From NCBI RefSeq assembly GCF_002115825.1, contig NZ_JFJZ01000013.1:51219-115218 (forward strand): 64,000 nucleotides of DNA. Direction: 5' to 3'. Below the pieces are notes generated by a model. The model saw only the letters and a list, made by a program, of their open reading frames with translations. It was not told where the DNA came from and did not search any database. Positions 38,468-47,415 of the stretch are shown here, piece by piece. The DNA comes from Thalassospira sp. MCCC 1A01428. Lineage in GTDB: Bacteria; Pseudomonadota; Alphaproteobacteria; Rhodospirillales; Thalassospiraceae. A program made the position numbers and the translations under genes. Numbering within the stretch: the first letter of the stretch is position 1; each line of letters opens with the position of its first letter.

Positions 38468-38533
38468 TCATCCCAAAACATGACAAATGCCAGGCGTTAA
38501 AACGCCGAACATAGTGTTGGAAAGACGAGAACC

Positions 38534-40015
38534 ATGAATACCGAAACACTTGATCCTGTTGCCCAAAGTCATGGACATGCTGAAGATTCACTTCTGGATC
38601 AGATCATGGCAAAAAGCAATCTGGTCCCTGAAGATGATGGCTATGATGTTGCGCGCAAGGGTGTTGAAGCCTTTATTGCCGAACTTCTGGCTGGCGACAG
38701 CACCGCTGAACCGGTTAACAAGGCCCGCGTTGATCGTATGATCGCCGAACTGGATCGCAAGATTTCCCATCAGATGGATGAAATTTTGCATCACCCGGAG
38801 TTTCAGGACCTTGAATCAACCTGGCGCAGCCTGAAACTTTTGGTGGACCGCACCGATTTTCGCGAGAATATCAAAATCGAACTGCTGTCGATCCGTAAGG
38901 ACGAATTGCTGGAAGATTTCGAACTGTCACCGGAAGTTCCGCAATCGGGCCTTTATAAACATGTTTATTCCGCCGGTTACGGCCAGTTTGGTGGCGAACC
39001 TGTCGGGGCCATGATCGGCATGTATGCGTTTAACGCCTCCTCGCCGGATATGAAACTTCTGCAATATTGTGCGTCGGTTGGTGCGATGGCGCATGCGCCG
39101 TTCATTTCGTCGGTTGGGCCAAAATTTTTTGGTGTTGATTCCTTCACCGAGATTGGCGAGATCAAGGAATTGTCGTCGCTGTTTGAAGGCCCGCAATACG
39201 CCAAATGGCGCGGCCTGCGTGAGTCAGAAGATTCCCGTTATGTTGGCCTGACGGCACCCCGTTTCCTGCTTCGCACTCCTTATGATCCGCTGGAAAATCC
39301 CACCAAAACCTTCCAGTACCGCGAAGCCGTTGAAGACAGCCATGAAAATTACCTGTGGGGTAATACAGCGGTTCTATTAGGTGAGCGTATCAATGACAGC
39401 TTTGCCAAATTTCGCTGGAGCCCGAACATCATTGGTCCGCAATCGGGCGGGGCTGTGAATGACCTGCCGGTTCATGTTTATGAATCCTTTGGTCAGCTTG
39501 AACAGAAAATTCCGACTGAAACCCTGATTACCGACCGTCGTGAATTTGAACTGGCCGAGGAAGGCTTTATTGCGCTGACCATGCGCAAAGGTTCGGACAA
39601 TGCGGCATTCTTTTCGGCAAATTCGATCCAGAAGCCCAAACGCTTTCCCAATACCAAGGAAGGCAAGGAAGCCGAAACCAATTACAAATTGGGCACCCAG
39701 CTTCCTTACATGTTCATCATCAATCGTCTGGCCCATTACATCAAGGTGCTTCAGCGCGAACAGATCGGGGCGTGGAAAGAACGGTCTGATCTGGAACGCG
39801 AACTGAATGCCTGGATTGTTCAGTATGTCGCCGATCAGGAAAACCCGCCTGCTGACGTGCGTTCGCGCCGTCCGCTGCGTGCCGCCAAAATCGAGGTTTC
39901 GGATGTTGCCGGTGATCCGGGCTGGTACCGGGTTGGCATGTCGGTTCGTCCGCATTTCAAATATATGGGCGCGAATTTCGAACTTTCCCTGGTTGGCCGG
40001 TTGGATAAAGACTGA
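38534..40015 (+). CDS. tssC: T6SS contractile sheath large subunit TssC (VipB)
   Basis: 493 residues, typical for the family. It has HPEFQDLESTWRSLKLLVDRTDF in parts near residues 85-108, SPDMKLLQYCASVGAMAHAPF in parts, FLLRTPYDP and the C-terminal RPHFKYMGANFELSLVGRL segment that belongs to the sheath handshake. ClpV recycles this sheath after contraction. The TssE gene starts at the last base of its stop codon. Confidence 0.96.
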   Translation: MNTETLDPVAQSHGHAEDSLLDQIMAKSNLVPEDDGYDVARKGVEAFIAELLAGDSTAEPVNKARVDRMIAELDRKISHQMDEILHHPEFQDLESTWRSLKLLVDRTDFRENIKIELLSIRKDELLEDFELSPEVPQSGLYKHVYSAGYGQFGGEPVGAMIGMYAFNASSPDMKLLQYCASVGAMAHAPFISSVGPKFFGVDSFTEIGEIKELSSLFEGPQYAKWRGLRESEDSRYVGLTAPRFLLRTPYDPLENPTKTFQYREAVEDSHENYLWGNTAVLLGERINDSFAKFRWSPNIIGPQSGGAVNDLPVHVYESFGQLEQKIPTETLITDRREFELAEEGFIALTMRKGSDNAAFFSANSIQKPKRFPNTKEGKEAETNYKLGTQLPYMFIINRLAHYIKVLQREQIGAWKERSDLERELNAWIVQYVADQENPPADVRSRRPLRAAKIEVSDVAGDPGWYRVGMSVRPHFKYMGANFELSLVGRLDKD

Positions 40016-40470
40016 TGAATCATCCCCTGGCACGTCAACATGTTGAAGCGGTGCGGTCGCGTTCCTTGATGGAACGCATCCGTGCCGACGATCTGGGGCA
40101 GACCTCGCATGTAAGCGACAGGTTTGCCGCCCGCGTCGCATCGATCAAACACAACCTTTTACAGGTTCTGAACGGTCGCAGTGGCGGGTCACAAAGTGCG
40201 CCGGGTTATGGGCTTGCCGATTTTAACGATGCCTCGGTCGGATCTTCCGACATGTTGCGCATTGTCGCCAATGATATCCGTACCGTGATTGAAACCTACG
40301 AGCCACGTGTAAGTAACGTGGCCGTTCGTTTCGATCGTGAACAGGAAAGCGGGCTTGAACTGTTTTTCCAGATATCGGCGCGAACCCAGATCGGTACAGC
40401 ACGTGAGCAGGTCACAATTGATCTTGTTTTGTGTGAAGGTCGTTCCTTCGCCTTGAGAATGGGTAGGTAG
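40015..40470 (+). CDS. tssE: T6SS baseplate protein TssE (gp25-like)
   Basis: 151 residues, a gp25-like baseplate wedge protein. It has SLMERIRADD near residue 18, a central GLADFND and DMLRIVANDIRTVIETYEPRV, the core of the gp25 lysozyme-like fold, followed by a beta-rich end. It nucleates sheath assembly at the baseplate. Its ATG shares a base with the tssC stop, and tssF follows two bases after its own stop. Confidence 0.93.
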   Translation: MNHPLARQHVEAVRSRSLMERIRADDLGQTSHVSDRFAARVASIKHNLLQVLNGRSGGSQSAPGYGLADFNDASVGSSDMLRIVANDIRTVIETYEPRVSNVAVRFDREQESGLELFFQISARTQIGTAREQVTIDLVLCEGRSFALRMGR

Positions 40471-40472
40471 TT

Positions 40473-42245
40473 TTGTCTACAGCACGTTATTTTCAGGACG
40501 AACTGGATTACTTGCGGAATTCCGGGCAAGACTTTGCCCGGCATTTCCCCAAGCTGACAAATTATTTGTCCGAACGCAGTACAGACCCCGATGTCGAACG
40601 GTTACTGGAGGGCTTTGCCCTTCTGACCGGCCGCCTGCGTGAGAAAATTGACGATCAGTTACCCGAAGTCACCCAATCCCTTTTGATGTTGCTGTGGCCT
40701 AACTTTTTGCGCCCGGTGCCGTCAATGGTGGTTCTGCAAATGAACCCGCGACAGGGCGCCATTAACGAAAGTCAAACATTACCCGCCGGGCTGGAAGTTG
40801 AAAGTATTCCTGTTGGGGGCACGGTTTGCAAATTCCGCACTGCTTATGACACTGAAATCCTGCCCATCGGAATCCGCGATGTTCATCATGGTGTGTCGAA
40901 GGAAAAATCGGTTATCACCATGCAGGTTGAAAGCCTGGCCGAAGAAGAAATTCGCGGCATTAATCTTACCAAATTGCGGTTCCATCTTGGCGGAAGCGAC
41001 TATTCGGCCTTAACCCTTGGCCTGTGGCTGCATCGCTATTTAAAGATGGTGAAAATTCGCGATCGGGCAACCGGTAATGAAATTGCCCTGGGTAAGGATT
41101 GCGTCCGCCAGGTCGGGTTGCAAAAATCCGAAGAAGTTTTGCCCTATCCCGATAACAGCTTTGTCGGCTATCGCCTGTTGCAGGAATTTTATGCCTTTCC
41201 GCAAAAGTACTATTTTGTCGATCTTTTAAATATTCCGACCGCGCATCTGGGGCAGGATGCCACACAGTTTGAAGTGGTATTTGAATTTGAACGTCCGCTT
41301 CCGCCTGATGTGCGCATTGGAAAACAAAGTTTTCTGTTGCACTGCGTGCCAGCGATTAACCTGTTTGAACATGATGCCGAACCCATTTTGCTTGATGGGC
41401 GGCGTACTGAATATCACATTCGCCCCACCCGGCGCGATGCTGGCGAGATCGAGGTCTTTTCGATTGACGGCGTTACCGGCTGGCGGCCCTCTGAAGAAGG
41501 GCATTCAGGTGGTATTTCACGCGAATTTAGCCGTTTTGAATCCTTTATGCATGAAATTGAACGGGTTGATGGCCGGGCTGCGGTTTATTTTCGTGAAAAG
41601 GTGCGTCAGTCCCTGTCGGGGGAAAAACTGGACCGGCTGATATCGTTTGTCCGCGAAGATGAACTTTACCAGGTCAATGACGGCGAAACGGTTTCGGTGC
41701 GCCTGACCTGTTCAAACGGGGCAACACCGCGTGATCTGGCGGTGGGCGATATTTGTATTCCGACCCATATGATCCCGTCTTTTGTAAATCCGACCAATGT
41801 GACCCGGCCAACACCGCCGCGCTATCCGGTTGTCGATGGTGCCCTGCAATGGCAGCTGATTTCGGCTTTGTCGCTGAATTACCTGTCGCTGCAAAGTGTT
41901 GAGGCGCTGCGCACCATTTTAAATGTTTTCGATTTTAACGCCAAGGTCGATCGCCAGCGCGAACGCGAAGCCGTGATGCGCCTGGAAGGGATCGCCAATA
42001 TTTCATCGCATACGATTGATCGTCTGTTTAAAGGGCTGCCTGTGCGCGGCATGCGTTCGACGATTGATATGCGCGAAAGCAAGTTTGCCAGCGAAGGCGA
42101 AATGTATCTGTTTTCGACCGTGCTGGCCGAGTTTTTTGCGCTGTATGCCACCATCAATTCGTTCCACGAACTTGTCGTACGTGGACTTGAAGCAGGGGAG
42201 GAATACCGATGGACGGCCCGTATCGGCAACCAGCCCCTCATATGA
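40473..42245 (+). CDS. tssF: T6SS baseplate protein TssF
   Basis: 590 residues, normal TssF size, with the family opening YFQDELDYLRNSGQDFARHFPKL (in parts) and RLLEGFALLTGRLREKIDDQLPE. The start is TTG 40473, two bases after the tssE stop, with GGTAGGTAG upstream; no closer ATG preserves the conserved N-terminus. TssF forms the baseplate wedge with TssG, TssE and TssK. Its end overlaps the start of tssG by 37 bases. Confidence 0.94.
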   Translation: MSTARYFQDELDYLRNSGQDFARHFPKLTNYLSERSTDPDVERLLEGFALLTGRLREKIDDQLPEVTQSLLMLLWPNFLRPVPSMVVLQMNPRQGAINESQTLPAGLEVESIPVGGTVCKFRTAYDTEILPIGIRDVHHGVSKEKSVITMQVESLAEEEIRGINLTKLRFHLGGSDYSALTLGLWLHRYLKMVKIRDRATGNEIALGKDCVRQVGLQKSEEVLPYPDNSFVGYRLLQEFYAFPQKYYFVDLLNIPTAHLGQDATQFEVVFEFERPLPPDVRIGKQSFLLHCVPAINLFEHDAEPILLDGRRTEYHIRPTRRDAGEIEVFSIDGVTGWRPSEEGHSGGISREFSRFESFMHEIERVDGRAAVYFREKVRQSLSGEKLDRLISFVREDELYQVNDGETVSVRLTCSNGATPRDLAVGDICIPTHMIPSFVNPTNVTRPTPPRYPVVDGALQWQLISALSLNYLSLQSVEALRTILNVFDFNAKVDRQREREAVMRLEGIANISSHTIDRLFKGLPVRGMRSTIDMRESKFASEGEMYLFSTVLAEFFALYATINSFHELVVRGLEAGEEYRWTARIGNQPLI

Positions 42246-43228
42246 TTGATGATTTAAAGGCCAACCCGCAACGGTATTCGTTTTTCCGGGCTGTCGAGAT
42301 CCTGCTGAAGGCATCAGGACAGCAGGTAGAAGAACGTGCCTTGCAAACCCAGCGCGTAGAAGACCTGATTTTTCGGGTCGCACCGGGCCTTGGTTTTCCG
42401 GCATCCGATGTGGTGTCGCTGCGCCCGGTGGATGAAGACGGTGATTGTCGCGAACTGGAAATGACAGTCTCGTTTCTGGGGTTGCATGGTCCATCTTCCC
42501 CTTTGCCGTCGCATATGCTGGAAACCGCCGCCTGGAGCGAGGGCGAAGAAGGTGTTCAACAAGCGTTTAACGACTTTTTCTCGAACCGGCTGGTGTGGCT
42601 GTTTTATCTGATCTGGCGCAAATACCGGTATTACGTGCGCTATCACGCCGGTGCATCGGATCAGTTTTCGGACTGGATGTTTTCCCTGATCGGAATTGGC
42701 GGCGATGAAAGCCGTGGCAAGGCCGATGTGCCCTGGGCAAAACTTTTGACCTATTTGGGCGTTGTGGCCGGGCGGGTGCGCTCGGCGGAAATGGTTAGTG
42801 GTGTTATCGCCCATGCTTTTTCCCTGCCTGATGTATCGATCCGCCAGCTTGAACTGCGCAAGGTTGAAATTCCGCAAGATCAGCGCGCCCGGATGGGGGC
42901 CACCAACATGTCGCTGGGGCAGGATTTTGTTATTGGCCGGTTTGTCGAGGACCGCGCAGGCAAGTTTACGGTGGTTTTGAAAAACCTGACATTCGAGCGT
43001 TTCCGCGACTTTTTGCCTAGCGGCAAGGATTTCGCCCGCTTGAAGGAACTGGTCGAGTTTTTGCTGAAAGATCAGCTTGCCTACGACGTTGAACTGAATT
43101 TGCAACGTAACGAAGTCCCGGCATTCAAGCTGGGCTGCCCCCGGACGGCCAGTCTGGGATGGACAACATTTATCGGAAATACGCAGCGCGAGGGGCTTAA
43201 GCCCGTGGTGTTGCAGGCACGAGGGTAA
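42209..43228 (+). CDS. tssG: T6SS baseplate protein TssG
   Basis: 339 residues. ATG 42209 lies inside tssF but has the strong ribosome site GGGGAGGA seven bases upstream. ATG 42242 is a weaker alternative that starts at the conserved domain. It has YSFFRAVEILLKASG, LEMTVSFLGLHGPSSPLP (a very typical TssG segment) and a C-terminal TSLGWTTFIG-like motif (SLGWTTFIGN). TssG completes the baseplate wedge. Confidence 0.94.
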   Translation: MDGPYRQPAPHMIDDLKANPQRYSFFRAVEILLKASGQQVEERALQTQRVEDLIFRVAPGLGFPASDVVSLRPVDEDGDCRELEMTVSFLGLHGPSSPLPSHMLETAAWSEGEEGVQQAFNDFFSNRLVWLFYLIWRKYRYYVRYHAGASDQFSDWMFSLIGIGGDESRGKADVPWAKLLTYLGVVAGRVRSAEMVSGVIAHAFSLPDVSIRQLELRKVEIPQDQRARMGATNMSLGQDFVIGRFVEDRAGKFTVVLKNLTFERFRDFLPSGKDFARLKELVEFLLKDQLAYDVELNLQRNEVPAFKLGCPRTASLGWTTFIGNTQREGLKPVVLQARG

Positions 43229-43242
43229 GAACGGGACAAACG

Positions 43243-44670
43243 ATGAAAGCAAAGTTTCAAATCGAAAATGTGCATGACGCGGTACCCGCATTTCCCGTCA
43301 GTTTTGTGTTTTCACAGCGCGGCGGCCTGATTGGGTCGGCATCCGATGCTACCTGGCGGATACAGGATAGCGAAGGGGCCATTCCGGAAACGGCGGCGCG
43401 CATTATGGTATCGGACGGGCATTTTACCATTGAACGGGTGTCGAATGCCAATATCCGGGTTAACCGGGCCAAAGCACCGATCCCCACCGGGCGGCCGGTG
43501 ATTTTATCTGACAAGGATGAAGTGCAGATCGAAAATCTGAAATGCACTGTTAGCACCGGACAAACGGAATATCTAGACGCCCGCCCGGTAAGTGTTCATT
43601 CCATGGTTGGGGCCGATCATGGCAAGCGTGACCGTCTGGTGCGCGATAGTGTTTATGTTGAAGCCCGGCCGGTAGACGAAGCCCCGGCCCGCGAAACCCG
43701 TGATGACCCGCTTGATGTTCTTGATGAACGCCGGGTTTCCCGCCAGCAAACAGACCCGTTATCGGCGTTTAGCGATGCCCAGCGCGCCCGCCAGACCGAC
43801 GATGAAATCCTGCTTCAGGACGATGTTAATCTTCATCGCGGTGCCGAGCCACGGGTTACCAACAGCCAGCAGGATGATGCCAATATGCATTTTGCCTCGA
43901 TGCCTAATACCCGCATCCGGCGCGACCGTTATGGTTTTGAAGAACCGGTTCAGTCTGACAACACCACATCAGCACGATCATCGCGCGCCAGCGAAAGCCC
44001 GATTGACGCCGTTTCGGTGGATTTGCCCCATGCGGTTGACCATGTGGCACTGCGCCCCCTGGCCAAAAGCCTTGGCATTCATCTGGGCGAAATGAGCACG
44101 GAGCAAGCCGCCCGGGTCCTAAGCGATATTGGTGCGTCCCTTCGTGCGGCTCTTGAAGGTTTGAACCAGATTTACAAAAGCACGTCGGAACGGTCGGCCA
44201 ATTTCCCGCTTGCAACCATGCATTTGCACGCGCTGGAAGATAACCCGATCCGTTTTAGCAGTGACACCGACGAAGCATTGCATGCGTTTTTTTCCAAGCG
44301 CGGGCCGGTTCACCTTTCAGCCCCCGCCGCAATGCAGGAATCACTTGATCATTTGAATTCCCATCAGGCGGCAACGGAAAAATCCATTGACCGTGCCCTT
44401 GATGCTGTTTTGGCAGCGTTGTTGCCCCGCGCGCTTGAACGCCGGTTCAAGGCCTATGACGCCGCCGGTGTGCCTGAAAGCCAGGAAGCCTATGACGCGT
44501 GGTGCTGGCGAATGTACCGGGCTTATTTTTCGGAATTGCGGTCCCAGCGTCAGCAGGGGTTGCAGATGCTGTTTTGGGAAGTTTTTGGCAACGAATACCG
44601 TGCGACGCGCCGCCACGAACAGATGCAGCGCGATCTGGGTGAAGAAAACGAAAGGGATATCGAACAATGA
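43243..44670 (+). CDS. tagH: T6SS-associated FHA-domain protein TagH
   Basis: 475 residues. The N-terminal ~100 residues are an FHA phosphothreonine-binding fold (GGLIGSASDATWRI, SDGHFTIERVS, NIRVNRA, DEVQIENL), although the canonical GR-S-H pattern is only partly kept. The middle (about 110-270) is low-complexity, Arg/Asp/Gln-rich and probably disordered. The C-terminal domain, with AKSLGIHLGEM and AYDAWCWRMYRAYFSEL, matches the conserved TagH end. FHA proteins link T6SS assembly to Ser/Thr phosphorylation, but no PpkA kinase or PppA phosphatase is in the window. Confidence 0.9.
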   Translation: MKAKFQIENVHDAVPAFPVSFVFSQRGGLIGSASDATWRIQDSEGAIPETAARIMVSDGHFTIERVSNANIRVNRAKAPIPTGRPVILSDKDEVQIENLKCTVSTGQTEYLDARPVSVHSMVGADHGKRDRLVRDSVYVEARPVDEAPARETRDDPLDVLDERRVSRQQTDPLSAFSDAQRARQTDDEILLQDDVNLHRGAEPRVTNSQQDDANMHFASMPNTRIRRDRYGFEEPVQSDNTTSARSSRASESPIDAVSVDLPHAVDHVALRPLAKSLGIHLGEMSTEQAARVLSDIGASLRAALEGLNQIYKSTSERSANFPLATMHLHALEDNPIRFSSDTDEALHAFFSKRGPVHLSAPAAMQESLDHLNSHQAATEKSIDRALDAVLAALLPRALERRFKAYDAAGVPESQEAYDAWCWRMYRAYFSELRSQRQQGLQMLFWEVFGNEYRATRRHEQMQRDLGEENERDIEQ

Positions 44671-45194
44671 AGCGTTTGGCGGGCTTTTTTCTGGTGGCCG
44701 TGATGGGATTGTCGCTGGCTGCATGTGAAACGTCAGAAAAGATTTATGACGTCATTTCCGACCCTGACATTCAGGTAGGCGCTGCGGAGGTACAACCAAC
44801 CAAGGTTTCGTTGCAGGCCTATGCAGCAGCCGATGTGAACAAAAACTTTGAAGGTGAACCCTCGCCGGTTGTGGTGCGGGTGCTGGCGTTAAGCAGTGAT
44901 CATCGGGTGTTTAGCTATGACTATTTCTCGCTGACGGACTCAATGGAAAAAACCCTGGGATCGACCCTGAAGGCCGATCTGGGGGAAACCATGATCAAGC
45001 CTGACAGCTATCAGGTGCTTGGCCCCTATGAGGTTCCCGAAGGGACCAAAAAGATTGCTGTGATTGCCGAATATCTCGATCTGGAAAGTGCCGTGTGGCG
45101 AACTTCGGTCAGCGTACGCGACCTTGGCGACAATGATCAGTTTTTGTTGTTGTTGCTTGATGAAGAAGTTCGTCTGGTCAAGCAGGAAGGGTAA
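44667..45194 (+). CDS. tssJ: T6SS outer-membrane lipoprotein TssJ
   Basis: 175 residues with a lipoprotein signal peptide and lipobox LAAC (Cys20). The mature part is a transthyretin-like beta-sandwich with PVVVRVLALSSD, FSYDYFSLTD and a C-terminal LLLLLDEEVRL strand. TssJ anchors the membrane complex to the outer membrane and binds periplasmic TssM. Its start overlaps tagH by ATGA. Confidence 0.93.
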   Translation: MKRLAGFFLVAVMGLSLAACETSEKIYDVISDPDIQVGAAEVQPTKVSLQAYAAADVNKNFEGEPSPVVVRVLALSSDHRVFSYDYFSLTDSMEKTLGSTLKADLGETMIKPDSYQVLGPYEVPEGTKKIAVIAEYLDLESAVWRTSVSVRDLGDNDQFLLLLLDEEVRLVKQEG

Positions 45195-45202
45195 CCGCGT
45201 TT

Positions 45203-46546
45203 ATGGCTTCGAATAATAAAGTGGCATGGTCTGACGGCCTGTTTGTCAAACCCCATCATTTCCAGCAGCAGACCCGCTATCTGGAAAACCTGGCGCAACG
45301 TTACGCGTCAGGCAGTGAGGCCCACAATTTTGGCTTTCATCAGTTGATCCTGAACGAGGAACTTTTGTCCCTTGGCAAGGTGGCCGTGGTGAATGCCAGT
45401 GGCATCATGCCCGATGGTACGGTGTTTGATATTCCCGGGAATGACGTGTCGCCGCCGGTTCTTGATATTTCCGAAGGTTTGACGGCCAACGAAATTATCT
45501 ATCTGTGTGTGCCATTAATGATTGATGGCGGCATTGAGGTAGACAAGAACCGCAAGTCGACCACCGGGGTTGGTGCACGTTATGTGACCGATGAAATTGC
45601 CGTGCGCGATAATACCGTGCAGGCAGGCGAACTTGCCGCCATCGATATCGCCCGTGCCTGCCCGGTGTTGCTGCTCGGGTCGCAAGACCTGTCGGCATAT
45701 TCGAAGCTGGCGGTTGCCCGCATCGTCGATAAAACCGGCGAAGGGGCCATTGTGATCGACAAGGGATTTTATCCCACCATGCTGTCAATCTCGGCGGCCC
45801 CTTCACTGCGTCGGTTTTTAGGTGAACTGGCCGACGGGGTTGAGCAACGTGCAGCCACCATTGCCGGGCGCATTGGCAAACCTGATCAAAACGGCGTTGC
45901 CGAGGTAGCCGACTTTTTGTTGCTGCGCGGGTTAAATTCGATGTCACCCTTGTTGCGCCATTACGTGCGCATGTCGATGGTGCATCCGCGCCCGGTTTAT
46001 GAACTTTTGCTGCAAATCATTGGTGAATTGTCGACTTTCCTTAACGAAAGCAAAATTTGCCCGGACCTGCCGGTATATGACCACGCCTTGCCCCATCAAT
46101 GCTGGCCGACTGTAACGCAACATTTGCGCCAGCTGGTCACGGCAACACTGGTGGCAAATGCCATTCCGATCCCGCATGAACATAAATTGCATGGTTATGT
46201 GGTGGCACCGGTTCATGAACGTGAACTGATCCGCACGGCGGAATTTGTGTTGGCGGTGAAGGCCAATGTGCCGCAGGAACGCCTGCACCGCGATTTTGTC
46301 GCGCAATCCAAAATCAGTTCGATCGAAAAAATTCGCGAACTTGTTCACAAGCAGCTGCCGGGCATTCCGCTGCGTTTGATGCCGGTTGCCCCGCGTCAGC
46401 TGCCTTATCATGCCGGATATTCCTATTTTGCGCTCGAACGGTCTTCGCCGCGCTGGGGACATCTGGAAAATTCCGACGGATTTGCATTTCACATCGCCGG
46501 GGAGTTCCCGGAACTTGAACTGCAATTCTGGGCAATCATGGGATAA
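45203..46546 (+). CDS. tssK: T6SS baseplate-membrane complex linker TssK
   Basis: 447 residues, typical TssK length. The N-terminus VAWSDGLFVKPHHFQQQTRYLE (in parts) is a hallmark of the family, and the C-terminal domain contains SYFALERSSPRWGHLENS. TssK trimers connect the baseplate wedges to TssL and TssM at the inner membrane. It lies eight bases after tssJ and forms a TAATG junction with tssL. Confidence 0.95.
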   Translation: MASNNKVAWSDGLFVKPHHFQQQTRYLENLAQRYASGSEAHNFGFHQLILNEELLSLGKVAVVNASGIMPDGTVFDIPGNDVSPPVLDISEGLTANEIIYLCVPLMIDGGIEVDKNRKSTTGVGARYVTDEIAVRDNTVQAGELAAIDIARACPVLLLGSQDLSAYSKLAVARIVDKTGEGAIVIDKGFYPTMLSISAAPSLRRFLGELADGVEQRAATIAGRIGKPDQNGVAEVADFLLLRGLNSMSPLLRHYVRMSMVHPRPVYELLLQIIGELSTFLNESKICPDLPVYDHALPHQCWPTVTQHLRQLVTATLVANAIPIPHEHKLHGYVVAPVHERELIRTAEFVLAVKANVPQERLHRDFVAQSKISSIEKIRELVHKQLPGIPLRLMPVAPRQLPYHAGYSYFALERSSPRWGHLENSDGFAFHIAGEFPELELQFWAIMG

Positions 46547-47415
46547 TGCAAATGACCGATATTGCCGTATCACCATATGATTCAAGGCGTTCGGCGGCTT
46601 TGCCTGCCAATGCCGGCGGTGGGGCCGCAGCAAGACCCTATGGCAACAAGTCCGATGACATGATCGATTCACTGATGTCGTCGCGCGAAACGATGGATTT
46701 TCAACTGTCGGCCAAGGGTAAAAACCGTTTGCTGGAAGCGGCGGTGCCGTTGCTGGGCCTTAGCGTGCGTATTCGTAACCTGCACGATTTTGACGATATC
46801 GAAAGTCTGCATAGCCGCCTGGTTAATGAAATTCCGGTTTTCCAGCAGGAACTGGAAAAGATGGAATATGACGAGGCAACCGTTTTGGCAGCCCGTTACA
46901 TTTTATGCGCAACCCTGGATGAAGCGGTGCTGTCGCAGGTTTGGGGGGCCGAAAGCCTGTGGCCGGAACGGCCGATGTTGTCAATTTTCCATAATGAAAC
47001 CTGGGGCGGGGAAAAGGTTTTTGCCATCCTTGACCGGGTAATGGACGAAGCGCACCGCTTTCTTGATTTGCTGGAGCTGCTTTATTACTGCCTGGCGTTG
47101 GGGTTTGAAGGCAAATACCACGTGATGCACAACGGGCAAGCCAAGCTGGAACAACTGTTGCTGGCCGTTCATGGCATTCTTGAAAAGCATCGTGGCGAAG
47201 CGCCCGACAAACTGGTGAATCCGGAACCCAATATTTACGACAGCAAGGAACGCATGGGATGGCGTTTCCCGGTGTGGGGCGTAGTGCTGGTTTGTGTCGT
47301 CATTCTGGCGGGCGTCAACATTGTCTTTAATCATAATTTATCCGCTCAGATTGACCGGATCGGGGCAGAGATCGAGGCCTCCCTCGGTGGTAACAACATG
47401 GCAGGGAGGCCCTGA
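46546..47415 (+). CDS. tssL: T6SS inner-membrane protein TssL (DotU family)
   Basis: 289 residues. A cytoplasmic DotU domain spans about 45-225 (LLEAAVPLLGLSVRIRNL, AARYILCATLDEAV, NETWGGEKVF, LLYYCLALGFEGKY). One C-terminal membrane segment follows at about 241-264 and a short periplasmic tail. No peptidoglycan-binding OmpA domain is fused. It pairs with TssM and recruits TssK. The Gly/Ala-rich first 40 residues precede the domain; ATG 46552 is an alternative start. Confidence 0.93.
   Translation: MQMTDIAVSPYDSRRSAALPANAGGGAAARPYGNKSDDMIDSLMSSRETMDFQLSAKGKNRLLEAAVPLLGLSVRIRNLHDFDDIESLHSRLVNEIPVFQQELEKMEYDEATVLAARYILCATLDEAVLSQVWGAESLWPERPMLSIFHNETWGGEKVFAILDRVMDEAHRFLDLLELLYYCLALGFEGKYHVMHNGQAKLEQLLLAVHGILEKHRGEAPDKLVNPEPNIYDSKERMGWRFPVWGVVLVCVVILAGVNIVFNHNLSAQIDRIGAEIEASLGGNNMAGRP

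Noticed and set aside
38493..38506. GGCGTT/AACGCC dyad between tssB and tssC as a terminator
   Set aside because: The stem is only six pairs with a two-base loop and no T-run, and the genes belong to one operon.
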